Shown here in pieces: positions 49,991-62,279 of a stretch of 64,000 bases of DNA. The notes under the pieces were generated by a model that worked only from the letters and a program-made list of their open reading frames with translations, was not told where the DNA came from and did not search any database. The DNA is taken from the NCBI RefSeq assembly GCF_048771995.1, contig NC_133063.1:71784014-71848013 (forward strand), in the 5' to 3' direction. Source of the stretch: Taeniopygia guttata (Eukaryota > Chordata > Aves > Passeriformes > Estrildidae). A program made the translations under genes and the position numbers. Within the stretch, counting starts at the first letter, position 1; each line of letters opens with the position of its first letter.

Positions 49991-50898
49991 TGTGAGAAGC
50001 TGCTGAAGCTTCCATCATGTTCAGCTGAGCCAATCCCTGATGGCTCTGAAGATGGACATGTTGCTGGCCAAAACTGGGCCAGTGAGAGAGGCTGGTAACA
50101 CCTCTGTGATGACTTATTTAGGAAGAACATCAAAACACTGTGGGCATGTACAATTTTTTCTAGCCAGAGAAGAGGAAATGAGAACATGTGAGGAAAACAG
50201 CATGGTACCACCTAGGTCAGTGCAGAAGGAGGGGAGGAGGTGCTCCAGGCATTAGAGCTGAGATTCCTCCACAGGCTGTGGTGAAACCATGGCGAAGCAG
50301 CTCTGCCCCTGCAGCCCGTGGGGATCCACGGGGGAGGCAGAGATCCACCCACAGTCCATAGGGGAGGTGCCCACAGTGGAGTGGGTGGATATCTGGAGGA
50401 GGCTGTGGTCCTACGGGAGACCTTGTGGAGAGAGTAGGCCCTGCTTCCACGGGGGAGCAGTCTGTCACTGGATGATTGCACCCCATGGAAGAGTGACCCA
50501 TGCCACAGCAGTTTTGTGGGGACTATGTGCTTGTGGGAGAGATTCACATTGCAGCAGCTTCGGGAGTGCTGCTACTCCTGAGATTGGATACATGCTAGAG
50601 AAGTTAATGGACTATTGTCTCCTATGGGAGGGACCCCAGACCCTCACAGGGGAATGACATCTCTCCCTGAGCAGTGAAAGAAAACCTTGAGTGATGAACT
50701 GACCAAAATCCCTGTCTCCCTGCTCTGTTGGTGGGAAGGAGAGAGGGACTGGGGGAAGAAAATGTGGTTTTAAGGGCTTATTTTACTTCTCATTATCCTC
50801 CTCTGACTCTGTTAGTAATAAATTCACTTTGCACCTTTAAGTTGAGCCTGTTTTAGAGTGTTTTTCTCCCAGTCTTTATCTCAACTCACAAGCTCTTT

Positions 50899-50939
50899 GG
50901 GGTTTTTTTTTTTTGTTTTTGTTTTTGTTTTTTTTTTTT
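50899..50939. repeat. T/G low-complexity tract inside LTR
   Basis: T runs interspersed with single G (TTTTTG units), downstream of the LTR polyA signal. Confidence 0.85.
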
Positions 50940-51026
50940 ATTCTCTACCCAGCTGTGGGTAGAGGGAATAGTGAACAAGCGGCTTTCATGGGTGCCTGGC
51001 ATTTGGCCAGTTGTCAAACCATGACA

Positions 51027-52729
51027 GTGGCTATTCAGCTTCATCAAGTGGTCTCAAACCGGTTCTTTGATTGTAGAGGAAGGAAATTCACTCACCCAAT
51101 CCCCTCCCAGAGGATCAGAAACTTGAGGCAAGTAGGGATCCTGACTGCTAGTGGAGGTAAAGAGCTCACTGGATAACTCAGCTTGTTCCATATCAGGATA
51201 ACCTTTCATACCTCTCATTTACAGAGAAGGCATTTAAACTTGGAAAGAAAAATTAAAGAACTATATGACACTTTGACAACTTGAAGATTCAAATGGTACT
51301 CTACAAAAATTACAAGTGTCTATTGTTGCCTTGAGTAATTGTTATGAAAATATACCAAAGAGTCACCTTCCTTTTCATTTAATCCAGAAAGAGTAACTTC
51401 CTGAAATAGCTCATTAATGTACTAGCTGTCTGCTGATCATAAGTAAAATTAAGAGAAATATATTCCACAAATAAACAACAGGATCTGGAGGCAAACAATA
51501 AAATATAATTAATCTTGAAGAATGATTTGTCTATTTAGTAGCTAAATATTTTTACCTGTTATATGTAAGTAATACACATTTTTATGTACAATTATATTTA
51601 GGTATGCATATCTTCTGTATTGGTATAATGAGGTTAGGACTACCTCATTTAATCTCCACAATAAGGAGGAGACTCAGATAGGCTTCTTTCAGAATGCCAG
51701 TGGCTCCCCAGTAAGGTGAACAGAGAAATGTCCTCCAGCTTCATTTATCCCTGTTGTTAATCTGCAGCTGGAAAAGATTTATATTATAACAACTAACAGC
51801 AAATCAAAAAGAGTCCACTGGTAACTCACTGATTCTGAGCTGTCTGTATGTACCACTTACATACAGAAATATGGAGAAATATGCCATCAACTTAATTTGC
51901 TCTTTTGCTGATATATGCTCTTCTAACTGCTGAGGGAGGTTTTGTGATCCAGTGGGTGATTTGAAGGGTGCAATTATCAGTATTTAGCAAATAGGAAATG
52001 CATGTTTAGTGTGCAGGAAAGTGACATAAAGTACCTTAACGCTCAGACCCATGGTGAATAACTGCCTTTTATCAAGAGGGCACTGTACACAGATCAACAA
52101 ATCTTGGTAAATGAAGTCCAGGTAGATATTTTCTCAAAAAAGAGTAGAATGTGAAGATAGGACAATTTACAAGTACAATATTTTACATTAAAGTTCAATA
52201 AAAATATTTTATTCCAAAGTTGTTTTTACTTTAGCATATATAATCAGGAAAAACTCTTTTTCTTTTCCCAAAGGAGCCAAAATGGATTAATCCTATCCAT
52301 TCATAGCTTTTTTAATATAAAATTATTCAAAATTCTGTAAAAAATACTATATATTTTTGTTGTTATAATGCCAGCATAAATAGCAGTGATAAAATTCTGT
52401 GCATGGCTGCTCTTAAAGTAAACTTACAGAGTTCAGTTAAGTGTAGGAACTAAAAAAAAAAAAAGGGTTTATGAGAGATATCTTAAGGGGAGGTGAAACA
52501 AAAGTACTCTGAACAAAGAAAGAAACACAAAAAACACACCTTTAAAATGCGTAATAAAATAATGGTTGGGGTAAAATTAAAAGAAAGAAAAAGTATTTCC
52601 TAAAGGATGTGATGAAAGCCACATCATAAATTATCCCAGTGTGGCTGATTAAAGTAATGCTAAACAATATGCAGTGAAGTTGTCTCTTTTAGAGTTTAAA
52701 GCCGTTTTTTCCATCCTTAACCTCTCTGA
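51027..52729. other. Unique AT-rich sequence, no gene seen
   Basis: No repeat body or exon recognised apart from short A-rich runs (52452-52465). Confidence 0.4.
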
Positions 52730-53830
52730 TGGTAACACAATATATGGGGAACTTAAGGTCATGTGATGATAAAACTCATTCCCACAGAAGGAGCACCGGG
52801 GAGCAGAGAGAAACAATGACAACAACCATCCCCATGAAAGATCTCAGAGACACCACTGTGCTACTGTGTTGCTCCCTGCACACCAGACAGCACTCCAGCA
52901 CACACCTGGCTCATCCCTAGGGTGCCCCAGTCACCCTCCAGCCCCCTGGACTGGGGTACATCCAGCACTATGAGGCTCTGACAGCCCTCCAGGTCTCTCC
53001 ACAAATCGAGGGGTCACTGCTTGGGGGGTGTGGGCACTTCATGAGATGCAGGGAATAGCACAAGAGTCATTGTGGGATGTGAAGGGGATGCACCAGAAGC
53101 AGGAGAGGTGGGAATCAGGGTAGTCTGAGGAGGAGCAAGCATGGGAAAACTGAGGGGAATGGGGATACAGAGGGCCAGAGATGTGGAAGCAGGCCAGTGT
53201 ACTCACAGGGCTGTGTCCAGCACCCTATTTGCATGATCCACCCTATCTTCTCTCTCCTGTTTTCTGGACAAGGAACCCTGTTCTATATTTTGTGGGAGGG
53301 GATTTTGGGTCAGGGTCCATGTGTCAGCCCTGTAGCTAGTATAGCTGCCTGTGCCTGTATGTGATCCCAGGCAAATGCACAGCTCAGGACCAGGCTGGGG
53401 GTGCCTCTGAAGATGATGCAATGGGTGGTTGGGCTCCTAAAAGGACCAAGGGTCCAAGCCTAGGACTGTAGGGTCTGCGATGCTCCTCAGCTGAGGGACC
53501 TAGTAGCTGGTGCACAGGTGTATGAGTGTGCATGTGTGTGAGTATGCTTGGGTGTGACAGAGAGACAGAAAGACCCAGGGAAGTCACTGGAGATTCTGAG
53601 CTGCCAGGAGATTCACACTCATACATGTGTGTGCATGTGTGTTCCTCTGTACCAGTGGGAAAGTCTCTGTGCCAGTGGCAAGGATGAGGCTGCAAGTCCA
53701 GTCTGTGTCTCTGAGAGTGCTGTGGTTTCTGCCTGTGTGGATCTGTGCAGTTTGACCTATTTATGAGCAGATATGCACACTGTGTACGCTTGTGCATGCA
53801 TTGCTGGTACTACATATTCAGCCTCATCAG
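52730..53830. other. GC-richer block of unknown origin with TG-rich tract
   Basis: About 1.1 kb whose G+C content is visibly higher than either side, with G-rich plus strand (e.g. 'gggaggggattttgggtcaggg') and a (TG)-rich stretch at 53514-53645. It does not match the CR1 or LTR wording seen elsewhere. The minus-strand 137-codon ORF (53384-53797) is His/Thr/Ser/Pro-rich because it reads through the TG tract and is not supported. It could be an old, decayed LTR, a non-coding exon or a regulatory region. Unassigned. Confidence 0.4.
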
Positions 53831-55439
53831 TTTTTTCCTTCAGCCAGGTGGGCATGGAGCTGTGAAAGGCTTGGCACTGTCATCATGACAGATTTGACAC
53901 TCACAATCTGAAACGTAGGTGTCAAAACTCTTCAAAAGTTGTGAGCTATGGGTAATGATTTTGGAACATTGTTAGACCACACTTTAAGATGAATAATGTT
54001 AATCATTAACAGAAAAATAACTGCTAAAGCTGATGAAGCAGCAAAATAAAGCCATTATCGTGCTCTACTGTCTTGAAAACATTAAATATCATGAGTAGTA
54101 ATGTGTGAAAAAAAAAACAAGTAGATCCCTGATAACTTCTTCCCAGGAACTTAAACGGAAAAGGAAGCAGACACACCCTTTCTACCTCCCTTCTGTTCTA
54201 TCTTTCTTGTTCTCATTGTCACTTTCCCACAGCTCGTCTTCTTTAGTTTAGCTTACATAAAATACAGCTTTGACCTTCCCAAGCACACAGTGACAATTTG
54301 AAAAATGGATCCATTTTCTTCAAATGAAGTACCTGATCACAGAATCCTTAGTGAAGCAAAACTCCAATTGAAGTCAATGAGCTGGAGTGGTGGGACCACA
54401 GAAATCAATGCAATCTTATTTTGGCATGTCCTATGAAGCTACAGTACATTTTCCCCACCCATCCCACTAACACTGCACTTTTCTCAATTTTCAAAATGAT
54501 TGACTCCTGCCCACAATAATGCTTCTGCATTATTCAGGAGGGACCAGCACTATAGGAAAAACAAAAATAAGAAAGCAAGACTGGCTTCCAGCTTGAAATA
54601 ATTCTGAAAATTTCATAGGTAAGTAAATTGCTAATTTCACTTGTACCTGTTACAATAAATGGATTCTTGAGTATTTTTCAATGTAAATTATGTACACTGA
54701 CCATTTTTCTGATTATAAAATAGATGTCTATAACCAGACAGCAAAACAAATGTAAAGATATGTACCCTTTTTCCTTCTCCACATTATACCAGTACTTGTC
54801 TCAGTTGATTTACTTCTACAGAATAGTTCAGAAATATAGCAACAATCTCTGAGATGCTTTCTCTTTCATATAGGATTTAATCTGTTAGTGCCAGACAGAA
54901 ATGTTTCAATTTGAAAGGTGTTTATCTAAAAAACTCAACAAAATCACTGATTTGTGAAGAAGAAATTCCAGTTTTCTCATTTTAAGAGTGGCAGGGACAG
55001 ACACAAGAGCAATCTAAGGAAACAGCTGAAGATTTGTTTGTCTTTCCAGAACAGGATTTTAATTTCTGGAAGAATTTGCTCTGTGATTGAGTGGCAGTTT
55101 AATTCAGTGAGATCTGTTGGGCTGGAGTTTAAAAAAAACAACAAAAGGCTTAATTAATTATACAAACAACCAATGGTCCTGCCAAATTGCAAAGTAAGCT
55201 CAATGATCTTTAATGTAAGCTCAAAACAAATGAAGAAGCTACAAAATAATACTCATACTACAATAAGAATACAATTAGAGATACATAATGTTTGTGAAAG
55301 GATAGCAGATACTGTAAAGGAATGAAAGATATCTATGTAATCACAGTCAGAAGAATATTGTAATGAAAGAAAATAAAAAACTTTCAGACACCAGCATGTT
55401 ACTCCAGTCAGAAGTCAGCCTTACCTCTGAGTCTGCTAT
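53831..55439. other. Unique AT-rich sequence, no gene seen
   Basis: No repeat body, exon or structured element recognised. Confidence 0.4.
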
Positions 55440-56490
55440 ATGTTACAGAGCAGGTCCTTCTGGAAGCTCTACCAGGTCACATGGATGATAGGAGACACAT
55501 TTACATGGTGTGACATCCCACATTGGGATGGCTTAGTCAGGCACCATTTGCCTCTTGTGAAGGCTGATGGCCTACAATTGAGTGACTGCACTGGTGGGTA
55601 AGGGCAACTGGTCTAATCTGTTTTTACTTCTGCAAGGCTTTGACATGGTCCCCTCCCTCACAATATTAGTAAATTTGCAAGATATGCATCTCTCTAAATT
55701 TACAAGATATGCATTTAGCAGATACATTTTTACATGGGTAAGAAGCTGGGTGAGTGGTTGCTTCCAAAGAGCTGCAGTAAATGGCTTAGTATCCAGGTGG
55801 ATGCTTTTCGATGAGTGGCCTTCCTGAAGAGGGACTCTATGGGGACAAGTAGTACTTAGTGCCTTTGTAAGTAACACAGACAGTGGGATGTAGTGCATCC
55901 TCAGCAACTTTGCTGATGGCACTGCAAAACTGACACTGAGTGGTGGTGCTGAACACACCTGGGGGAAGCAATGACATTCAGAGGGACCCTGAAAGGCCAG
56001 AGATGTGGCCCTGTGCAAACCTCATGAAGTTCAGCACAGTCAAGTACAAGGTCTCACACCTGTCTTGGCACAGCATCCCACTAGAAAAAAGTGGGAAGTT
56101 AATGGGTTCAGAGCAGCCTTGAGGAGAAGAGCTTGGGGATATGGGTGAATATAAAATCTGGAACGAGTTGGCAATGTGTTCTTGCACCCCAGAAAAATTA
56201 TTTTATCTCAGAAAAAAATGCAGTTGACAGACATATGGAAGTAATTCTGTCCCTCTATTCTGCTCAACTGAGCCTTCACCTGGAGAGCTGCATCCAGTGC
56301 TGGAATTCTCAGCACAAGAGAGATGTGGACCTGTCAGAGTACGTCCAAAAAAGGCTGTAAAACTGATCAGAGTGTTGGAACACTTCTTCTGTGAAAAAGA
56401 CTGAGGGAGCTGGGGTTGTTCACACTGGAGAAGAGAATCTTTCATGGACAACTTATTGCAGCCTTTCAAACTTTAAACCCATCAGATGTT
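55440..56490 (+). mobile_element. CR1 LINE fragment, both ends missing
   Basis: Starts in ORF2 ('gagcaggtccttctggaagctct'). It includes the decayed RT signature 'acttctgcaaggctttgacatggtcccc' (55627-55654), then 'agaagctgggtgagtggttgcttccaaagagctgcagtaaatgg', 'ttgctgatggcactgcaaaactgac', 'gaagttcagcacagtcaagtacaaggtc' and 'ggagagctgcatccagtgctgg'. It fades after 'cttattgcagcctttcaaac' without an octamer tail. Stops and frameshifts are frequent. The 148-codon minus-strand ORF at 55572-56018 is antisense to it. Confidence 0.9.
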
Positions 56491-57040
56491 GTTATCAAAA
56501 ATATTCCAAGAAGAGGGAATGAGAAGGAAAAGAAACAGAGAAAGACAGATAAGATACAGGAAAGCACATATATAGCTATCAACTTCTGGGTTCTAGCGTT
56601 GTCCAGATAGAAACTCCAACAGGAAGGTAGGAGTCAAGAGAAATATAGGAAATGCATACTTGCCCTTAAACACCCCAGCCTTCATGGCCCTCCCACTACA
56701 TGGGATTTCCAGTCATTTGGCCACTCAGAAGCTAGGCAAGAGTAGAGCCCTGCCTCCAGTGTGCCAGTGATTGGCAGGCACTGCAGGGCTTGGGTACAGG
56801 CTCTAGGGATGGCGTACAGGCATTAGGGCTGGGGGGCATGTGGGGCAGTTACCTCTTTTGCCAGGAAAAAGCCTTATCTGCCCCTCTCCCCCACACACCT
56901 GCATCCCAAAATGTCTTGAGACATTAATCCAGTCTCTGACAGTAAGACATGAGAGTTCTTTCTACAAAGGGCTATAAGAAAACAGTTTCAGTGGTCAAGA
57001 TTATTAAGGATTGCTATGAGTGAGGTCCTATATGTCTAAT
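56491..57040. other. Unassigned sequence next to an LTR
   Basis: Moderately GC-rich at 56640-56900 ('gccctgcctccagtgtgccagtgattggcaggcactgcaggg'). No match to known families and no coding. CTAAT at 57036-57040 is the left member of a possible target duplication for the LTR that follows. Confidence 0.4.
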
Positions 57041-57658
57041 TTAATGAACCACAAAATTAAAATTTAGCAGCAATTTGAATCAGGCAGCAATTTAATATAA
57101 AATAATACAATCAAATATAATCAAGCAGATACAAAAAAAATTTGGCAGTGGTTTGGATAGCGCATAAGAAAAACCAACCAATCAATGGGGAGAGTTTTTC
57201 TCACCCTGCCTCCTGCACAAAGATAAAAGAAATCCCAGCTACACTTATATACTAGATGCTAATACATGTTCTTAGATATTTTCTGTAAATCTCCTCCTAT
57301 TTTGTATTTTCAAAATCTACGTCACTACATGTCATAGCGCATGCTCCACCTGTTCCTAAGGGTCTTCACAGGTTTTTGGTGGTCGCTTCCGATGAAGGCT
57401 TCTCATTGCCCTCACTGTCCTTTGAACAACCCCTCAGGTTCCAAATGCACCCCAAGTCTTGTGTTATAGAAGCCAGCATTGTATTCCAAAAATAAACCCT
57501 ATTATTTCATAGATACCTGGAATCATCTCAATTTTGTCCATTTCAAAGCCAATTCTTTAATTATCCGAGTCCTGTTCCATTTTGGGATTTTACTTATCTC
57601 AAACTACATCTTGTATCCTATTATCTCATAAACATCTGGGAACATCTGTTTTGTGACA
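57041..57658 (-). mobile_element. Putative solo LTR, minus strand
   Basis: On the minus strand it starts TGTCACAAAACAG (57658) and carries about 410 bp of U3. A TATA box 'agtatataagtg' lies near 57245-57256 and an ATTAAA signal at 57091-57096, and it ends near 57041. CTAAT occurs at 57036-57040 and again at 57659-57663, consistent with a 5-bp duplication. In that case the plus-strand left end is TT rather than TG (one substitution). Spacing of TATA and polyA signals fits an LTR. No viral coding sequence is seen. Family not named. Confidence 0.6.
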
Positions 57659-58000
57659 CTAATTACATATCCTTTTCCTCTATTACTTTTTAACACATAT
57701 TTTCTAAAATATTGATATAGTTACAATTGTCAGCACAAATTATATTAATTTATCATAGAATGAAATAAAATATTTAGTTTGATCTGAAACTAAGTAAGTC
57801 TCTTTTGGATGCATATTTAGAAACAGTTCTTTAAAAATTAAATGTAGCTTAAAGTAGAAAAAAAATTGTATGAAAAATCTAGAGTTTTCAATTGATTGCA
57901 ATTTATTTTTTAGTGAAAGTTATGTGTCTGAACAATCATTTGCAGCCCTAATGTGCATGTCATAGAGTTAATATTTTCAGCATTTTTCCTTGCCTTTATC
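57659..58000. other. Unique AT-rich sequence
   Basis: Nothing recognised beyond the CTAAT duplication at its left edge. Confidence 0.4.
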
Positions 58001-58120
58001 AGGAGTAGTGTGGCTGGCAGGACCAGGAAAGTACTTGGCACAGGTTAGGTCCCACATTGCGTACAGTATCCAGTTCTGGACTCCCCAGCTTAGGAAGGAT
58101 GTTGAGATGCTTGAAGTCTG
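58001..58120 (+). mobile_element. CR1 LINE, left part of a split copy
   Basis: 'aggagtagtgtggctggcaggaccaggaaagt' and 'cagtatccagttctggactccccagcttaggaaggatgttgaga' are CR1 ORF2 end/3'UTR wording. The copy breaks off at about 58120 and resumes at about 58867. Confidence 0.85.
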
Positions 58121-58866
58121 TGTTAAAAGTTTTCTAGTATAGAGTCCCAAGCAAGCTCAGCAGCTGCGGGGATGCTTTCTAGCATAGAGTCCCAGGTTCC
58201 ACGCAGGAACACCAGCAGCAGGAACAGCTGTTCTCAGGCACAGAGTCCAATGTCCCAAGCAGCAGCAAGCACTACAGCATTTCTTTCTTCTTTTCTTATT
58301 TTTTTTCCTTCTTCTTCTTGTTTTGATGCTGTGACGGTCAATAATGATGACATATCCCACTACAGGTCTTCTTATTTGTAAAATATCCAATTAGCTAAAA
58401 ACATGATTCTAAAACATTCTTTCTAAACCAATCTGAACTTGATTCTAATGTACGAAAGTAGTACGAAAGTAGTGTCAGTTCTTACCTAAAAAACTATGTA
58501 TATAATATTATCTATTTACAGAAATGTACTATCTGTTTTCTTACTTAAGGGTTATGTGAATAAGTGTAGTTTTGTCTATTTTACATGAAAAATTCTATCT
58601 ATTCTAGTGGAAAGGTTTTACTGTGTTTTTGTTATGACTAGGGCTAAGTTGCTGAACTTTTAACGAGGTCTTAGGGCCTTTGCTAGTTAATACAGTTTCT
58701 TAGGGCACTTAAAATATATTTCTACTTACTTACAACCTAAAACTTAAGCTTACTTAAAACTATAACTTACACTTTTATTTACTAAACACTTAAACTTACA
58801 GTTCTACTTTATATCTATGTGGCTTAAAATATCTGGATTTCTCTAAAGGCAGATCCCTAGGATTCA
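58121..58866 (-). mobile_element. LTR-like insert inside CR1, minus strand
   Basis: About 746 bp separating two collinear CR1 parts. On the minus strand it begins TGAATCCTAGGGATC and ends 'gggactctatactagaaaacttttaaca', so TG...CA ends are possible. A TATA-like 'attatatacat' lies near 58497-58507, and the degenerate motif 'gggactctat(a/g)ctagaaa' occurs twice (58131-58149 and 58169-58189, plus-strand coordinates). It includes AC/TTA-rich 'acttaaaact' repeats and a 13-bp direct repeat (gtacgaaagtagt) at 58450-58475. No target duplication was found, so the ends are approximate. ORFs at 58157-58390 are not supported. Confidence 0.6.
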
Positions 58867-59128
58867 GGGGTCGGTGTCTTCTCTCAGGCAACCAGCAGTA
58901 ACAGGATAAGAGGACACAGTTTTAAGCTGCACCAGAGAAAGTTTAGGCTGAACATTAGGAAGAAGCTGTTCACAGAAATAGTGATTGGGGATGGGAAGGG
59001 GGTCCCAGGAGGTGTTTAAGAAAAAATTGGATGTGGCTTTTTGTGCTGGTGTATTTGATAAGGTGGCATTCCATCATAGGTTTGACTTGATGGTCTCAAA
59101 GGTCTTTTCCAACCTAATTGATTCTGTA
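58867..59128 (+). mobile_element. CR1 LINE 3' end, right part of the split copy
   Basis: Resumes with 'ggtgtcttctctcaggcaaccagcagtaacaggataagaggacacagttttaagctgcacc' and runs to 'tttgacttgatggtctcaaaggtcttttccaacctaattgattctgt'. About 200 bp of consensus between the two parts are missing in addition to the insertion, so a deletion accompanied or preceded it. Confidence 0.9.
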
Positions 59129-62100
59129 AATGCGAGCACTGATTTATGTGATTTTTCTGTTTTAAAATGTTCTTTAATTGAGAGATTCCTAATATTCAAA
59201 AACAATCACAGGATTTAATTTGAATGCAGTATCAATAGAAAGTCTGATAGAAAGTCAAACTCTCTGACAGCAATTTAAACGTTTGTTCATTTCCACAGAA
59301 AGGCTACAATTCATGATTTCTGGACAAGAAAGTACTTCAGTATATTTTTAAGCATGAAAATATTCCCAGTCACTTCAGGATGAGTGTTATTTTGTCCTCA
59401 AGGGCACACAGGGACTTAAATAACTTTACTGATTTAGAATGTAAATATTCCTATGAGATACTAAAGCCCACAAAATTTTCTTATATGAAGAATATCATCT
59501 CAAGTATTGCAGATAGAAGCAGCTAAAAAAGAGATTGTAAACCTTCAAACAGCTTCTTTTGTAAGAACACTAAATTGCAGTGTAGCACTTTGACGACATT
59601 AGGTTTACTATAAATAAACACACCTGCCTCAGTATTAATTTTTGACTCTTTTAGTCAGAAAGAGACTCAGAAGAATGAGTCACACTATTAGGCATTTTAA
59701 ACACAGAGTCTAATAACAGATATTTCAAGAAAAGCTAATTTCATATCTGTAAACAGAAATTGTATATCAGATTTTACTTTAAATTTTATTAAAACAATCT
59801 ATAACCATGATTTCAAGGACCAGGGACAAAATAAACTTTGTTAGAATTTTCTAATATTTTTTTCTTATTAATTAAGTTGAAAGTAGCTTCCTCCTTTGTT
59901 TCTGTCTCCTCTTGGTCTTTGAGGTATTATTTATATGCAGGTCATCGCATTATGCTAAATTATATAGATTCTTGTGCAACGTCTCTTGAATTACATGTTG
60001 TGTGTTTATGACTTTTAATAAATCATTTATATTCTATCCATTCATCCACAAACTTTCCTGCTATTTTATTATTAAAGGAGGGGATGGAGGAAGTGGAACT
60101 GCTTTTAATATTTTCATTTTGAGGCAAAAATCACACTTTTTAGGAAAAAGTGTAAAGTTTTTTGGAAGAATAAGTGAATAGGCATGAGAAATAGTATATA
60201 ACTCACTCTTTATTTCTTCTGGATCATTTTTTTTCCCTTTGCATTTATTGAGGTAGAAAATACTGAGAACGAGCATAAGACATTATCATTGTTTGATTTT
60301 CTTTGACAGAGAAGTTGACTGCTCTCTACTTTCCAGTGTATATCAGACATTTTGAGTGTGTCATCCTCAAACAGATACACTTCTTCAATGTGATTCTAAA
60401 ATCAGAAAGAAATATGGAGGCACACATGTATACCTCTGTATCTTCAATCCAAATCACTATGGAGACTAAATTACATCTTAATAGACTGTAAAGATGACAA
60501 TTACAATGATTGTTGAAGCAAACCATTCATTGTTCCTGATTTACAGAGTGCAAATGTTCAAATGTAGCAGTTTAATAGAAGAAACAGAACAGAGAGGAGA
60601 GGAATAGACAGAGTGCATGAATTGCAAGGAAGAAGCTGAAATTGAGATAAAGATCACATGTTGCGAGAGCTTGAGGACAAAATTGAACTTCTGAAGCTAA
60701 TAGTCACATGTGTACAGACTCAAATGATACTTACCTAAATAGAAACATTGCAAGGACAAAAATGAAAAGAGAAATAGCAAGGCTGAAAAAGAAAAAATAT
60801 ATAGAGGTTTCAGTACTCAAGAAATAATTTCAAACTTCTTGATACAAAGCAGCTAGTATGCAGACATACAGCTTTCTCTGCATATGTATCTTTTTTTGTG
60901 GGTTCAACACACTGTTACAAATACGTACAAAGAAAATGTGTGGCACACATCCTCTTAGAGTTTTGATCAGTCTAACATTTTTCAATGCATTCCACCACTT
61001 TCTCTTCATCCATCCAAAATTTTTGAGCCCACTCCTTCCAAGCTTGGAAGGGCCACATCTGGTTTTATGCAGCAATCTACCCATGACAAGTCTGCTGACT
61101 ACACCAATTGTTTATCGCGTGAAAAGGGAGATTTTCCCCAACCCTTTGCATTTGATTAATGTGTCAGTGCCCCAGGTTAGCTGAGACCTTTGTGCCCGAC
61201 CATCCAGTCAGTGTTCCATTATGGGGACCCTTCACTGAACAGTCTTCTGGATTTGAGGGCAGTTTGACTAGCACTTTCAGGGTCACATGCAAACAGAAAA
61301 AATGCTTCCATGTCCACATCTTTAATTTTCAGTGCCTTGGAAAAAATCCAACTCACAATAACAGCATGAGCAAGTCTGCTTTCTGGACTGAACAACCAAC
61401 TATTACTAACTCCCAGCAACTTTTAGTGTCCTTGAAGGACTCACATGTAACAAGTTTACGGAATAACACTCTTTATTAATATAACAGAAAATTGTGACAG
61501 GTTAAGGTTTGAAGATTGCCAGTCATAGTATCTGGTTGCAAAAATGAGATCAAAGCAATATACTTACAAAGCCTAATCCCTAACAAAAGCTATCTTAAAA
61601 TGACGTCCACCCTGCATGGATGGCTCTTACCCAATAATTGTCACCTGTTAATTGATCCCAGAAATTATGATGTAGTCTTCTCTATATTCCTCCCATTTTA
61701 AACTTATTTTTATATTAATTTTTATGTTTATCTGGACCTTGAATGATTCTAGTAATACATCATGTTTCGAGGGTGGTAGTTGTACCTTGGAGATTGGTAA
61801 TGTCAGTATTACACTGGATAACTTTTGGGCACGGAGATGAGCATCTGTGGTCTTCGTATGGTTGCTGGTTCAGCTGCAAGAAATCTTTTTTCTCCCTCTG
61901 TTGGCAGCTGCTATGTAGCTTATCAGTTACAAGGTACCACCACATTCCCCTTCTTGCACGGATTTTAGCAGAGGCTGGTCATGATGTCCCCATTCCACCC
62001 TCCATTTAGATCCCCTAAGAATGTGTGGACAGCTGGGAATGCTGGCCACATTCCATTCAGGGAGTAACAACCCTGTTTTCTCCCTACATTTTTCTCTGTT

Positions 62101-62279
62101 GTCATAATTGTGTCTGTCCTTGCTCTCCTTCCTTCATTTTCATCCCCTCATAACATGTATGCTGACTGCAATTTTATTTTCCCTTTTCCCCACAGGTGGT
62201 CACATTAATTATTTGCATCTGTTTCCATTCCAGTAGGCAACCTGCTTTTCCATCATTGTTCTTTTTCATGAATATAAAA
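59129..62279. other. Unique sequence, no gene seen
   Basis: No transposon body recognised. The 60858-61184 and 61159-61479 plus-strand ORFs (108 and 106 codons) overlap in different frames and show no motif, and the 61740-62110 stretch is less AT-rich but unassigned. Confidence 0.4.

Larger units (their letters stand above)
49368..51026 (+). mobile_element. ERVK-like LTR, plus strand, split by a nested LTR
   Basis: The LTR runs from TGGTTTTGCACAGCC (49368) to GTCAAACCATGACA (51026), about 1.09 kb once the nested LTR and its duplicated 5 bp are set aside. It is the same family as 1-596. Features in order are the 'gtagcggggc...atggcttc' start, the interruption, 'tgtgagaagctgctgaagcttcc', a TATA-like TTATTTAGG (50114-50122), the 'gaaggaggggaggaggtgctccagg' block, GC-rich degenerate ~60-bp units containing 'cccgtgg' and 'ccatggaag', AATAAA (50817-50822), a T/G tract (50899-50939) and the CA end. 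No viral coding part is present, so it is a solo LTR. ORFs to 122 codons (50289-50657) come from the GC-rich units. A target duplication for the outer LTR was not found. Confidence 0.8.

Noticed and set aside
53384..53797. 137-codon minus-strand ORF
   Set aside because: His/Thr/Ser-rich composition comes from reading the TG-rich tract. No domain or splice context.
55572..56018. 148-codon minus-strand ORF
   Set aside because: Antisense to a plus-strand CR1 reverse-transcriptase remnant.
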